NCBI GenBank assembly: GCA_913055735.1
Contig: CAJXKD010000002.1
Span: 408,150-472,149 of the forward strand
Reading direction: 5' to 3'
DNA length: 64,000 nucleotides
Source: an uncultured Rhodospirillales bacterium
GTDB taxonomy: Bacteria > Pseudomonadota > Alphaproteobacteria > Rhodospirillales > UBA2165
In this document: positions 17,217-26,679 of the stretch, piece by piece
How positions within the stretch are numbered: position 1 is the stretch's first letter
Layout of the letters: the number at the start of each line of letters is the position of its first letter
The notes under the pieces: model-generated
Seen by the model: the letters and a program-made list of their open reading frames with translations, nothing else
What the model was told of the DNA's origin: nothing
Database searches by the model: none
Translations under genes and position numbers: made by a program

Positions 17217-17972
17217 TTAAAAGCCTGCGCCGGACATCCGATACACCGCCCATACGCTGCCGAACAGGATCGGCTGGTGCAGCAGATATATAATGAGCGT
17301 ATGACGGCCGGCCCATTGCAGCAGGCGGCTGACGGGATCGGCGGGTTGCCACCGGGCGAGGGCGGTGAGCGTCGTATCGTGGGCAATCATATATTGTCCG
17401 GCGGCGAGGCCGAGCAGCACGCCGCCGAACCAGGGAAACACGGGCACGTAATCCACGGAGAAGGGCGGCGCGGTCGCGAGACCCAGCCAGACGAGAGCGG
17501 GGGCATTGAATAGGTCGAGGCGCACCGTTTCCCCGATCCAAATCACCGCGATGCCCGCGACGACGTTTGCAATCCACGGCAATCGAGCGAAGGGCAGGAT
17601 CAAAATGCTCGCGGCGGCGAGCAAATGCAGAATGCCGAAGAACACGAAGCCGTTTGGAAAGGCGAACCCGGTGCCGAGACTGACGAGGATCGCCGCGCCG
17701 GCGATGACGCCGATCCGATTGACGTAGCGCATGCCATCGATGGGCGCGCGCCGGATCAGCGCATGGCTGACCCCGGACGCGAACAGGAACATGCCGACAA
17801 TGAGGGTGCGGAAAAACAGCCAAGCCGGATCGGTAAACAGGGCGAAATCGGCATAGCCGAAGTTCGTCAAATCCCACGAGAAATGATAAGCGATCATCAG
17901 CGCGATACCGATGCCGCGGAAAATGTCGACCGCCTCGATCCGGGTGGACCGTTCGGTGGCCGTATTTGGCAT
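17217..17972 (-). CDS. DUF1624 / heparan-alpha-glucosaminide acetyltransferase-like membrane protein
   Basis: A 251-residue polytopic membrane protein with about seven hydrophobic helices. The N-terminal signature IEAVDIFRGIGIALMIAYHF is typical of DUF1624, related to the membrane acyltransferases that move an acetyl group across a membrane to an amino sugar. The active-site His of the family is probably the one in AYHFSWDL. The frame is open further upstream into a GC-rich repeat, but that extension is Arg/Pro-rich and not protein-like, so the ATG at MPNTATERS is used. Confidence 0.78.
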   Translation of the reverse strand: MPNTATERSTRIEAVDIFRGIGIALMIAYHFSWDLTNFGYADFALFTDPAWLFFRTLIVGMFLFASGVSHALIRRAPIDGMRYVNRIGVIAGAAILVSLGTGFAFPNGFVFFGILHLLAAASILILPFARLPWIANVVAGIAVIWIGETVRLDLFNAPALVWLGLATAPPFSVDYVPVFPWFGGVLLGLAAGQYMIAHDTTLTALARWQPADPVSRLLQWAGRHTLIIYLLHQPILFGSVWAVYRMSGAGF

Positions 17973-17979
17973 CGAAATA

Positions 17980-18083
17980 CCCCCCACCCTAACCCTCCCC
18001 CTCAAGGGGGGAGGGAAAGTAGCACTGTCCTTTGCGGCTAAGTTCCCTCTCCCCTGGAGGGAGAGGGCCAGGGAGAGGGGGGA
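17980..18083. repeat. GC-rich double-stem intergenic palindromic element
   Basis: Two adjacent hairpins can form: CCCTCCCCC / GGGGGAGGG and CCCTCTCCC / GGGAGAGGG, framed by CCACCCTAACCC and GGCCAGGGAGAGGG. This layout matches a class of dispersed extragenic palindromic repeats found between genes in many Proteobacteria. It lies between two minus-strand genes and may act as a transcription or mRNA-stability element. Confidence 0.7.
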
Positions 18084-18106
18084 GAAGCCTGACGTTGGGC
18101 ATGCGG

Positions 18107-18772
18107 TTATCCCGCGAGCAGCGGCAAGGTGGTGAGGGCATCGGCGATGCTGTCGCCGACCTTCACTTCGAAGTCTTCGGTGGCCAGCACGGTCGCCGCT
18201 TCGCGTTCGTGGCGGCGTTTGCCGTGGCCGGTGCGCACATGGAGGGCACCGGCGCAATGGGCATTGCGTGCCGCGCGCACGTCGATGGCGCGGTCACCGA
18301 TCAGCCAAGATCCGGCAAGATTGATGTTCAACGCATTGGCGGCCCGAAGCAGCATGCCCGGATTGGGCTTCCGGTCGGGATGATTGGGATGGTGATAGGG
18401 CGGCCGCCCGTCGACATGGAACGGGCAGGCGAAGATGCCTTCTACGTGCACGCCGGCGTCGGTGAACTCCAAGGCCAGCCGGTCCTGCACCTCGATGAAT
18501 CCCGGCCAATCGTAATAGCGCCGTCCGATCCCGGCCTGGTTGGTTACGATCACCACCGGGAATTGCAGCCGGTTGGCGGCTGCGATCACCTCGATGGCAC
18601 CGTCGATGATCCGCACATCCTCGGCCCGGTGCAGATAATTGACTTCTTCAACGAGCACACCATCACGGTCGAGGAACAAGGCCGGGCGAGGCGCGCCTTC
18701 GGGCGGCGGTCCGGAGGTTTCGGCCCAGATGCCGTCGGGGTCGAGGAAGGGGTAATCGGGGAAAAGGGTCAT
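18107..18772 (-). CDS. gmhB: D-glycero-D-manno-heptose 1,7-bisphosphate phosphatase-like HAD protein
   Basis: A 221-residue HAD-IIIA phosphatase like GmhB/HisB-N. The nucleophile is D35 and the acid D37 (FLDRDGV), followed by VTNQAGIGR, the Lys motif RKPNPGM and the metal-binding IGDRAIDV. GmhB removes the 7-phosphate in heptose nucleotide synthesis. The usual zinc loop (C-x-H ... C-x-C) is altered: CPFH is kept but the later cysteines are replaced by a His-rich HHPNHPD. With hddA and hddC about 12 kb away it could complete a GDP-heptose route. Other sugar or histidinol phosphates remain possible. Confidence 0.75.
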   Translation of the reverse strand: MTLFPDYPFLDPDGIWAETSGPPPEGAPRPALFLDRDGVLVEEVNYLHRAEDVRIIDGAIEVIAAANRLQFPVVIVTNQAGIGRRYYDWPGFIEVQDRLALEFTDAGVHVEGIFACPFHVDGRPPYHHPNHPDRKPNPGMLLRAANALNINLAGSWLIGDRAIDVRAARNAHCAGALHVRTGHGKRRHEREAATVLATEDFEVKVGDSIADALTTLPLLAG

Positions 18773-18864
18773 TCCGGTCTTATTTAGGGGCGCTTGGTGT
18801 TCATTCCAGGTCCATCACAGGCTACGCAACCAGTTGTGATTGCATTGCCGGTGGCTTCCCGGCG

Positions 18865-18902
18865 CTGCTATGGTGCGCGGCAACGCAGAATAACCATAGC
18901 AG
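18865..18902 (+). promoter_or_regulatory. 10-bp inverted repeat just before ilvD
   Basis: Perfect arms CTGCTATGGT and ACCATAGCAG are separated by 18 bases and end 9 bases before the ilvD ATG. The distal arm abuts the translation start region, so it could be an operator or a hairpin affecting initiation. There is no T-run. Confidence 0.5.
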
Positions 18903-18911
18903 ACGGATCAA

Positions 18912-20654
18912 ATGAATAAGCAAAATGAGAAGCAGGGAAAGGGAAATGGGGGAACGCCGCGGCGATTGCGCTCGCGGGTGACCATCGAAGGCCTCGACCG
19001 GGCGCCGCACCGCGCCTTCATCCGCGCCACCGGCATCGACGACGAGGATATGGCGAAACCCTTTGTCGGCGTGGTGTCTACACATGGCGAGGTAACGCCC
19101 TGCACCATGACGCTGGCGCCGCAGACTGAGGCAGCGAAGAAGGGGGTGATCGCGGCGGGCGGCACGCCCATCGGTTTCACCACCATTTCCGTGTCGGACG
19201 GCGTCTCCATGAACCATCCGGGCATGAAGATGTCCCTGGTGTCGCGCGAAGTGATCGCCGATTCGGTGGAACTGGTCGTGCAAGGCCACGCCTATGACGG
19301 CCTCGTCGCCTTCGGCGGCTGCGACAAGAACCTGCCCGGCATGATGATGGCGATCGTGCGGTGCAACGTGCCGTCCGTCTTTATGTATGGCGGCAGCGCG
19401 CTGCCCGGCCGCTGGCGTGGGCGCGATGTCGACATGATCGATACCTACGAAGGCGTCGGTGCGGTGATCACCGGCGACATGACGGAAAAGGAGCTGGATG
19501 AGCTGGAGCGGGTCTGCCTGCCGACCATCGGATCTTGCGCCGGACAGTTCACGGCCAACACCATGGGCATGGTCTCGGAAACCATCGGCCTCGCGTTGTT
19601 GGGCTCGTCGATGATCCCCGGCGTTTATGACGAGCGCATGCATGTCGCGGAAGAGGCGGGGCGCACGGTGATGCGCACGCTGATGGGCGACGGGCCGCGG
19701 CCGCGCGATATCGTCACCCGCAAGGCGTTGGAAAACGCCTGCGCCATCGTTGCCGCCACCGGCGGCTCGACCAACGCAGCGCTGCACATCCCGGCCATCG
19801 CCAACGAGGCGGGGATAAAATTCACGTTGGACGACGTCGCCGAGGTGTTGGGCCGCACACCGTTGATCGCGGATCTGGTGCCGGGCGGCAAATACCACGC
19901 CAAGGACGTTTACGACATCGGCGGTGTGCCAGTGATCCTGAAAACATTGCTCGACGGCGGCTACATTCATGGTGACTGCCTGACGGTGACCGGCGAGACC
20001 TTGGCTGAGGCGCTGGCCGATGCACCCGCCGCCGACGGAAACGTTGTGCGTCCGTTGGACAAAGTGATCTCACCGACCGGCGGGGTGACGGTGCTGAAAG
20101 GCAATCTCTGTCCCGACGGCGCATTGCTCAAAGTCGCCGGGCTCAAGTCGCTGGTGCACGAAGGCCCGGCGCTGGTGTTCGACGGCGAGGAAGCCTGCAT
20201 GGAAGTGGTCGGCAAGAAAGCCTACGAAGCCGGTTCCGTCATCATCATCCGCAACGAAGGGCCCAAGGGCGGGCCCGGTATGCGCGAAATGCTCGGCGTC
20301 ACGGCACTGATCTACGGCCAGGGCATGGGCGAGAAAGTGGCGCTGCTCACCGACGGGCGCTTCTCCGGCGCGACGCGCGGCATGTGCATCGGCTATGCCA
20401 GCCCCGAGGCGGCGTCGGGCGGACCCATCGCGCTGCTGCAAAATGGCGACACGGTTCGCATCGATGCGGAAAATGGCACCATCAGCGTCGATCTCTCCGA
20501 TGCCGAGTTGGAAAAACGCCGCGCCGCCTGGGCGCCAAAGGTGCGCCCCGGCCTCGCCGGCGCGCTGCAGAAATACGCGGCCACCGTCGGCCCGGCCAAC
20601 CTCGGCGCCGTCACCCATTCTGGCAACCTACAATGGGAGGGGGATGAACTTTGA
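18912..20654 (+). CDS. ilvD: dihydroxy-acid dehydratase
   Basis: A 580-residue IlvD/Edd-family Fe-S dehydratase. The three cluster-ligand cysteines expected of DHAD are present: C64 (EVTPCTM), C137 (GGCDKNLPG) and C209 ([13 protein letters not shown]). The enzyme converts 2,3-dihydroxy-isovalerate and 2,3-dihydroxy-3-methylvalerate to the 2-keto acids in valine and isoleucine synthesis, in the cytosol. A sugar-acid dehydratase role is the main alternative for paralogues. It is divergent from the GmhB-like gene, and the next gene overlaps or nearly touches its end. Confidence 0.9.
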   Translation: MNKQNEKQGKGNGGTPRRLRSRVTIEGLDRAPHRAFIRATGIDDEDMAKPFVGVVSTHGEVTPCTMTLAPQTEAAKKGVIAAGGTPIGFTTISVSDGVSMNHPGMKMSLVSREVIADSVELVVQGHAYDGLVAFGGCDKNLPGMMMAIVRCNVPSVFMYGGSALPGRWRGRDVDMIDTYEGVGAVITGDMTEKELDELERVCLPTIGSCAGQFTANTMGMVSETIGLALLGSSMIPGVYDERMHVAEEAGRTVMRTLMGDGPRPRDIVTRKALENACAIVAATGGSTNAALHIPAIANEAGIKFTLDDVAEVLGRTPLIADLVPGGKYHAKDVYDIGGVPVILKTLLDGGYIHGDCLTVTGETLAEALADAPAADGNVVRPLDKVISPTGGVTVLKGNLCPDGALLKVAGLKSLVHEGPALVFDGEEACMEVVGKKAYEAGSVIIIRNEGPKGGPGMREMLGVTALIYGQGMGEKVALLTDGRFSGATRGMCIGYASPEAASGGPIALLQNGDTVRIDAENGTISVDLSDAELEKRRAAWAPKVRPGLAGALQKYAATVGPANLGAVTHSGNLQWEGDEL

Positions 20655-20664
20655 GGGTATTGGT

Positions 20665-21357
20665 ATGACGGGCGGGCCGGTCGAGTTGCGCGATATCGGT
20701 GCGTGCGTTTTCGACGCCTACGGCACGCTGTTCGACATCGGTGCGGCGGCGGCCAAATGCCACGATATCCTCGGCGACAAGACCGACGCGCTGACCGACA
20801 TCTGGCGGTCGAAGCAACTCACCTATACCTGGCTGCGCAGCCTCATGGGCGATTATGTCGGCTTTAACCAAGTCACCGCCGATGCGCTCGACTTCGCCCT
20901 CGAGACGCTGGCCATCGACGAGGCCGGCCTGCGCGACAAGCTGTTGGTCCTTTATGACGAACTCGATGCCTACCCGGAAGTGCCCGGCGTGCTCCGCGAT
21001 CTCAAGGCGGCGGGGCGCTATACGGCGATCCTCTCCAACGGCGTGCCCGGCATGCTGCAAAGCGCCGTCGCCCATGCCGGCATCGGCGATGACCTCGATG
21101 CGGTTTTGTCGGTGGAGGCGGTCGGCATCTACAAGCCGCACCCCTCGGTCTATCAGTTGGCGGTCGAGGAATTGGGCGTCGCGCCGGAACGCATCTGTTT
21201 CCTGTCGTCCAATGCCTGGGACGCAGCGGGGGCGGCCCATTTCGGCTTCCAGGTCGTCTGGGTTAACCGCTTCGGCCAGAAACCCGAGCGGTTGCCGGGC
21301 AAACCGATGGCCGAGATCACGAATTTAGCCGAGTTGCTGCCGCTTCTATCTGCCTGA
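20665..21357 (+). CDS. haloacid dehalogenase, type II-like HAD hydrolase
   Basis: The 230-residue protein resembles L-2-haloacid dehalogenases: nucleophile D17 in VFDAYGTLFD, LSNGVPGML, the Lys motif YKPHPSVY and SSNAWDAAGA. Members hydrolyse 2-haloacids or, in many cases, unknown phosphates. The chosen ATG follows GAGG by 8 bases; an ATG at 20644, overlapping ilvD by 11 bases, is also possible but its GGAGG is only 3 bases away. Cotranscription with ilvD is likely. Confidence 0.85.
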   Translation: MTGGPVELRDIGACVFDAYGTLFDIGAAAAKCHDILGDKTDALTDIWRSKQLTYTWLRSLMGDYVGFNQVTADALDFALETLAIDEAGLRDKLLVLYDELDAYPEVPGVLRDLKAAGRYTAILSNGVPGMLQSAVAHAGIGDDLDAVLSVEAVGIYKPHPSVYQLAVEELGVAPERICFLSSNAWDAAGAAHFGFQVVWVNRFGQKPERLPGKPMAEITNLAELLPLLSA

Positions 21358-21429
21358 TTTACAAACGGTTAGTTAACCAATCTCCCCGTACCTTGCTGGC
21401 TTCTTGGCATCAGTACGGGGACCAAAAAA

Positions 21430-22926
21430 GTGGCAGAAGCCGTCGATATCCTGTTCATCAATCCCGGCGACCGCAAACAGATCTATCAAGCCCTCGGCGA
21501 CGAGTTCTCGGCCATCGAACCGCCGGTGTTCGCGGGCCTGTTCGCGACCTACGCCCGGCAGAAGGGTGCTTCCGTCGCAATCTACGATGCGCCGGCGCAC
21601 GGCGTTAGCGCCGCCGAAGTGGCGCGCGTCGCGACAGAGGAATATGACCCCAAACTGATTGTCATCGTGGTCTACGGTTTCCAGCCGTCGGCCTCGACCC
21701 AGAACATGACCGCGGCGGGATCCGTCGCAACGGAAATCAAGAAGCTTGCGCCGACGTCCAAAGTGATGATGACCGGCACCCATCCGGCGGCGCTTCCCGC
21801 GCGCACGATGGACGAAGAGGCCATCGACTTCCTCTGTGATCTCGAGGGGCCGGTGACCATCCACAAGACCCTCGAAGCCGTGAAGGCGGGCGTCGAGAAT
21901 TTCGGAGACATTCCGAGCCTGTGGTGGCGCGACGAAGACGGTCATATCCATCAGCCCCGCGCGGCGGAACCGCTGCTGTCGAACTTGGACGAGGAAATTC
22001 CCGGGATCGCCTGGGACCTCATGCCCATGGACAAGTACCGGGCGCACAACTGGCACAGTTTCGATCATATCCATGACCGCGCGCCCTATGCGGCGATCCA
22101 TACCAGCTTGGGCTGTCCGTACAAATGCAGCTTCTGCTGCATCAACGCGCCGTTCGGTAAATCGAGCTACCGTTGCTGGTCGCCCGACAGCGTCATCCAG
22201 GAAATCGATTTCCTAGTGGAGAATTATGGGATCAAGAACATCAAATTCGTCGACGAGATGTTCGTGCTCAATAAGCATCATGTGATGGGTATCTGTGAGA
22301 AGTTGCAGAGCCGCGACTACGACGTCAACATCTGGGCCTACGCCCGGGTCGACACGGTGCAGGACGAGTTCCTCGATGCCCTCAAGGGGGCCGGGATCAA
22401 CTGGCTGTGCCTGGGGATCGAAAGTGCCAGCGATCACGTTCGCGACGGGGCGCTGAAGAAATACGGCAACGACGACATCAAGGACGTGGTACGGCGCATC
22501 CAAGGGGCCGGTATCTACATCATCGGCAACTACATCTTCGGTCTGCCCGACGACAATGTCGCGCGCATGCAGGCGACCCTCGATCTCGCCCTCGACCTCA
22601 ATTGCGAGTTCGCCAATTTCTATTCGGCGATGGCCTATCCGGGCTCCAAACTTTACGACCTCGCGGTCGCCAAGGGCATCGCGCTGCCCGAGACCTGGAA
22701 GGATTTCTCGCAACACGGCACCAACGCGCTGCCGCTTGCCAACGATCATTGCAGCGCCGCTGAGATCCTCGAGTTCCGCGACAACGCCTTCGATCAGTAT
22801 TTCCACCATCAGCCCTATCTCGACATGGTGAACGCGAAGTTCGGGCAGGATGTGGTCGATCACCTCGACCGCATGGTGAAAATCCCGTTGCGGCGCAAGC
22901 TGCTCGAAGACCGGCAAGCGGCCTAA
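21430..22926 (+). CDS. B12-binding-domain radical SAM protein
   Basis: A 498-residue class B-type radical SAM enzyme. Residues 1-185 are a cobalamin-binding-like Rossmann domain, and the 4Fe-4S cluster motif is C229-x3-C233-x2-C236 (CPYKCSFC). The rest of the barrel includes the SAM-contact IWAYARVD and GIESASD. Such enzymes methylate unreactive carbon or phosphorus, or carry out rearrangements. It starts at GTG and is the first gene of the plus-strand carbohydrate operon, ahead of a split transketolase. In this context C-methylation or rearrangement of a sugar is plausible but unproven. Confidence 0.85.
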   Translation: MAEAVDILFINPGDRKQIYQALGDEFSAIEPPVFAGLFATYARQKGASVAIYDAPAHGVSAAEVARVATEEYDPKLIVIVVYGFQPSASTQNMTAAGSVATEIKKLAPTSKVMMTGTHPAALPARTMDEEAIDFLCDLEGPVTIHKTLEAVKAGVENFGDIPSLWWRDEDGHIHQPRAAEPLLSNLDEEIPGIAWDLMPMDKYRAHNWHSFDHIHDRAPYAAIHTSLGCPYKCSFCCINAPFGKSSYRCWSPDSVIQEIDFLVENYGIKNIKFVDEMFVLNKHHVMGICEKLQSRDYDVNIWAYARVDTVQDEFLDALKGAGINWLCLGIESASDHVRDGALKKYGNDDIKDVVRRIQGAGIYIIGNYIFGLPDDNVARMQATLDLALDLNCEFANFYSAMAYPGSKLYDLAVAKGIALPETWKDFSQHGTNALPLANDHCSAAEILEFRDNAFDQYFHHQPYLDMVNAKFGQDVVDHLDRMVKIPLRRKLLEDRQAA

Positions 22927-22945
22927 CGGGTCAAAGGGGGCATCC

Positions 22946-23800
22946 ATGAATTTTATGACTGCGAAGACCACCGACCTCGCGGACAAGGCGGCGTGGCTGC
23001 GCCGTGAAATCTTCGAAATGGTAATACGCCAGAAGAAGGGGCATATCCCGTCGAGCTTCTCGTGCGCCGAGATTCTCACCGCGCTCTATTACGGCGATAT
23101 CGTGCGGTACTCCCGCGGCTGGGCGGACGATCCGGACCGCGACCGGGTGATCATCAGCAAGGGGCATGCCGCCGCCGCGCTCTATCCGATCCTCGCCGAT
23201 ATCGGCTATTTCCCGGCCGAGGAATTGGCGCGTTTCACGCAGCCGGGTGGTCTTCTCGGCATGTATGCAGATTTCCGCGTTCCCGGCATCGAGGGTATCT
23301 CCGGTTCGCTCGGGCACGGCATCGGCATGGGCGCGGGCTTTGCGCTCGCGGCGCGCATGGATAAAAAGGATTACCGCACCTTCGTCGTCCTCGGTGACGG
23401 TGAGTGCTACGAAGGGTCGATCTGGGAATCGGCAATGTTCGCCGCCCACCACAAGCTCGACAATCTCGTCGCCATCGTCGACCGCAACGCGCTGTGCATT
23501 CTCGGTCAAACCGAGGAACTGCTGGAGCTCGGCGATCTCGAAGACAAGTGGCGGAGTTTCGGATGGCATGCGGTGACCGCCAACGGCCATTCCTTCGATT
23601 CGTTGATGAGGGCTCTTTCCCAAGTCGGCGATACCAAAGGCAAGCCTCTGGCCATCATCGCCAACACCGTGAAAGGCAAAGGGGTTTCCTTCATGGAAGG
23701 CCGCTCCGAGTGGCACAATCGGATGCCGAGCGAAGAGCAAATTGCCCAGGCACGTGCCGAATTGGGCATCCTGGCGGCCCAAACGAACATGGCGGGGTAA
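22946..23800 (+). CDS. transketolase N-terminal (TPP/PP) subunit
   Basis: This 284-residue half-transketolase carries the thiamine-diphosphate binding motif GDGECYEG...N (DRNAL) and the family segment GHAAAALY followed by GSLGHGIGMG. It needs the partner encoded 7 bases downstream. Together they would transfer a two-carbon ketol unit between sugars. The location inside a sugar cluster, rather than among pentose-phosphate genes, suggests a dedicated substrate such as a nucleotide-linked or phosphorylated precursor. AGGGGG precedes the ATG. Confidence 0.88.
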   Translation: MNFMTAKTTDLADKAAWLRREIFEMVIRQKKGHIPSSFSCAEILTALYYGDIVRYSRGWADDPDRDRVIISKGHAAAALYPILADIGYFPAEELARFTQPGGLLGMYADFRVPGIEGISGSLGHGIGMGAGFALAARMDKKDYRTFVVLGDGECYEGSIWESAMFAAHHKLDNLVAIVDRNALCILGQTEELLELGDLEDKWRSFGWHAVTANGHSFDSLMRALSQVGDTKGKPLAIIANTVKGKGVSFMEGRSEWHNRMPSEEQIAQARAELGILAAQTNMAG

Positions 23801-23807
23801 GAAGGCG

Positions 23808-24746
23808 ATGACTGCAGCAAACCAACCGTTGATGCGCGACGTGGTGATCGATGAGATATTCGCCGCCGCCAAAAACAACCGCGACATTCTGTTTATCAGC
23901 GCGGACTTGGGTGCCAAGGCGCTGGACGATTTCCGGCGCGATCTTCCCGATCAATTTATTCACGCGGGTATCTCCGAACAGAACATGGTCGATCTCGCCT
24001 CGGGCCTCGCGCTATCGGGTAAGACGGTATTCCTCTATGCCATGGCGCCGTTCCTGACCGCGCGTTGCTACGAGCAGATCAAATGCGTGATTGCGTCGAT
24101 GAATCTGCCGGTGACGTTTATTGCAGTCGGTGTCGGGTTGGGTTATGACCATGCGACGTTGACTCACTTCACTCCCGAGGATATCGCCACGATGCGCGCC
24201 ATGAACGGCATCGAAGTTTTGAGCCCAAGTGACGCTGTTTCCGCCCGGGCGGTGGTCGACCGCGCGCTTGCCGATCCCGCCTTCCGCTATATCCGGTTGG
24301 AGCGGCAAGCCCAGGCTGAGCTCTATAACGGCAATGCCGGATCGGCTTTGGATCGCGGTTTCGCGGAATTGGCGACGGGCGAAGATGTCGCCATTCTCGC
24401 CTGCGGCTATCTGACCCATAAGGCGCTGCAGGCCCGTCAGGAACTGGCCGAAAAGGGGGTAAGCGCGGGAGTGATCGACCTCCTGCGTCTCAAGCCCATC
24501 GACGGCAAGTCGCTGGCGGCGGTCCTCGCGGACTATGAGCGGTTGGTGACGGTGGAAGAGCAGATTCTTGACGGCGGCATGGGCAGTGCCATCGCCGAAG
24601 CCCTGCTCGACGCCGGTATCATGAAGCCCATCAAGCGGCTCGGCATGCGGGACGGATTCGAAGTGGTCAACGGCAATCGGGATGAATTGCACGCGCTCTA
24701 CGGTATCGGTACGGATGATATCGTTGCCGCGTCTGCCGCCGCCTGA
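23808..24746 (+). CDS. transketolase C-terminal (Pyr plus C-terminal) subunit
   Basis: A 312-residue partner of the preceding gene. It has the pyrimidine-binding domain with the TPP-activating Glu in GISEQNMVDLASG, and the C-terminal domain (EEQILDGGMGSAIAEALL). The start at MTAANQPLM is chosen because GAAGG precedes it and the upstream open segment overlaps the partner out of frame with unlike composition. Confidence 0.88.
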   Translation: MTAANQPLMRDVVIDEIFAAAKNNRDILFISADLGAKALDDFRRDLPDQFIHAGISEQNMVDLASGLALSGKTVFLYAMAPFLTARCYEQIKCVIASMNLPVTFIAVGVGLGYDHATLTHFTPEDIATMRAMNGIEVLSPSDAVSARAVVDRALADPAFRYIRLERQAQAELYNGNAGSALDRGFAELATGEDVAILACGYLTHKALQARQELAEKGVSAGVIDLLRLKPIDGKSLAAVLADYERLVTVEEQILDGGMGSAIAEALLDAGIMKPIKRLGMRDGFEVVNGNRDELHALYGIGTDDIVAASAAA

Positions 24747-24751
24747 CGCCG

Positions 24752-25693
24752 ATGGCCAAGGCGCAAACTGGGCTACAGATCAGGGCTGCGAGTCGCAGCT
24801 TCTCGCGCCATCCCGTCCTGCGCGCCGAACTCGAAGCGGCCTTTCCCGGCACGGTTTTTAACGAAGAGGGCGTGACTTTCGACGCCGAAACCCTGCCCGA
24901 ATTTCTGGACGGGGCCGTCGGCGCCGTTATCGGTCTCGAACCGATTACTGGTCCTGTCCTCGATCAGTGTCCCTCCCTGCAAATCGTCGCCAAATACGGC
25001 GTCGGTCTCGATAACGTGGATACCTACGCTTGCGAAGAGCACAACGTCACCATCGGTTGGACAGGCGGGGTGAACCGGCTGGGCGTCGCCGAGATGACCC
25101 TGTGTTTCATGATCGGGCTGTCGCGCAACATCCTGCGCGCGGGAAACCAGCTACGCGGCGGTGTCTGGGAAAAGGAAGGCGGACGGACCTTATCGGGGAA
25201 GACCATCGGAATCATCGGCGTCGGCCACGTGGGCCGGGAGGTGATCCGTCTCCTGGAGCCGTTCGACTGTCATATTCTCGTCAATGATATCATCGATCAG
25301 TCGGCCTATTACGAAGAGGTCGGGGCCATCGAAAAAACAGCCGAGGAGATCTGTGCCGAGGCCGATCTGATCACCATCCATACGCCGCTGGACGACACCA
25401 CCCGCGGCATGGTGAACGACGACTTTCTCGATCGCATGCAACCGCATGCGTACCTGATCAACGCCGCCCGGGGTGGGATCATCGATCAGCAGGCTCTGAA
25501 ATTCGCCCTGACGTCGGGGACGATCGCCGGCGCTGCGGTCGACGTTTTTCAGGCGGAGCCCTGTGACGACCGGGAGCTTCTCCAGCTCCCCAACCTGTTT
25601 GCGACCCCGCATATCGGCGGATCCGCCGAGGAATCCGTCCTCGCCATGGGGCGCAGCGCGATTAACAATTTAATCAGCTTTTTCAATCGATAA
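24752..25693 (+). CDS. D-isomer 2-hydroxyacid dehydrogenase (phosphoglycerate dehydrogenase-like)
   Basis: A 313-residue NAD-dependent dehydrogenase. The Rossmann motif GIIGVGHVG is near 155-163, and the active-site Arg (NAARGG), Glu (QAEP) and His (TPHIGGS) are all present. It lacks the regulatory C-terminal domain of SerA. It lies 5 bases after the transketolase pair. It may oxidise or reduce a 2-hydroxyacid intermediate, for example a sugar acid or C3 unit; 3-phosphoglycerate itself is only one possibility. Confidence 0.85.
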   Translation: MAKAQTGLQIRAASRSFSRHPVLRAELEAAFPGTVFNEEGVTFDAETLPEFLDGAVGAVIGLEPITGPVLDQCPSLQIVAKYGVGLDNVDTYACEEHNVTIGWTGGVNRLGVAEMTLCFMIGLSRNILRAGNQLRGGVWEKEGGRTLSGKTIGIIGVGHVGREVIRLLEPFDCHILVNDIIDQSAYYEEVGAIEKTAEEICAEADLITIHTPLDDTTRGMVNDDFLDRMQPHAYLINAARGGIIDQQALKFALTSGTIAGAAVDVFQAEPCDDRELLQLPNLFATPHIGGSAEESVLAMGRSAINNLISFFNR

Positions 25694-25737
25694 TCGCCCT
25701 CAAGACGTTCTCAGAATACCCACAGGGGTAGGGCGAA

Positions 25738-26658
25738 ATGAGGATTATCGTATTCGGCGGATCGGGGTTCCTCGGCAGTTATGTGGTCGACGAGCTTATC
25801 GCGCGCGGCCACGAGGTCAGCGTTTTCGACTGCCAACGGTCCAGCCACAACAATTCGCGTGCGAACGTCATTTTGGGCGATTTGCTCGACTCCGCAGCCG
25901 TTACGAATGCCGTCCAAGGGCATCAGATCGTATACAATTTTGCCGGGCTTGCCGATCTCAATGACTCCGTCGACCGGCCGGTCGAGACTGTTCGCCTCAA
26001 CGTCATGGGCAATTTGAACGTTTTGGAGGCTTGCCGCCGGCACGACGTTTCGCGCTTCGTCTATGCCAGCTCGGTCTACGTGCATTCGCGCAAAGGCGCG
26101 TTCTATGGCGCGTCCAAGAAATCCTCGGAACTGCTTATCGAGCAGTATGGCGAGTTGTACGGCCTCGACTATACGATCATCCGCTACGGCTCCGTCTATG
26201 GCGAGCGCGCAAACAGCAGCAACCGCATCTATCGTATTATCCGTCAGGCATTGACCGAGGATAAGGTTACTTTCGCCGGCGATGGAAGCGAGGAGCGGGA
26301 ATACATCCACGGACGTGACGCCGCGAAGCTGAGCGCCGACATCCTGGACAGCCGGTTCAAGAATCAGAACGTCACGCTTACGGGCGTCGAACGATTCCGC
26401 TATTCGGATTTGCTCGGCATGCTCAAGGAGATGATGAACGGGAAGATCGAGATCGAAATGCTCGATCAGGATTACAAAGGTCACTACACCATCACGCCGT
26501 ATTCGTTTTCGCCGTCGGTGGGGGTCAAGCTGGTGAACAATCCAAGCATCGATTTCGGCCAGGGAATGTTGGAATGCATCGAACACGTCTTTGACGAGCT
26601 GCGTCACGAAGGTGCAGTTGTCGAGGAGACCATGACCACCATGTCCGCAGCCGAATAA
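25738..26658 (+). CDS. NAD-dependent sugar epimerase/dehydratase
   Basis: A 306-residue extended SDR with GGSGFLG at 8-14, a serine-rich catalytic strand (YASSVYVHS) and the active-site YGASK. It probably acts on a nucleotide sugar (epimerase, 4,6-dehydratase or reductase). It is 44 bases after the dehydrogenase and is followed by a DegT-family gene, the usual pairing for deoxy or amino sugar synthesis. Confidence 0.88.
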   Translation: MRIIVFGGSGFLGSYVVDELIARGHEVSVFDCQRSSHNNSRANVILGDLLDSAAVTNAVQGHQIVYNFAGLADLNDSVDRPVETVRLNVMGNLNVLEACRRHDVSRFVYASSVYVHSRKGAFYGASKKSSELLIEQYGELYGLDYTIIRYGSVYGERANSSNRIYRIIRQALTEDKVTFAGDGSEEREYIHGRDAAKLSADILDSRFKNQNVTLTGVERFRYSDLLGMLKEMMNGKIEIEMLDQDYKGHYTITPYSFSPSVGVKLVNNPSIDFGQGMLECIEHVFDELRHEGAVVEETMTTMSAAE

Positions 26659-26679
26659 CGGGGATTGTACGACACTCAT

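Noticed and set aside
17973..18257. N-terminal extension of the DUF1624 membrane protein through the GC-rich repeat
   Set aside because: The added residues are Arg/Pro-rich and encoded by a repeat; the family starts at the IEAVDIFRG region shortly after the chosen ATG.
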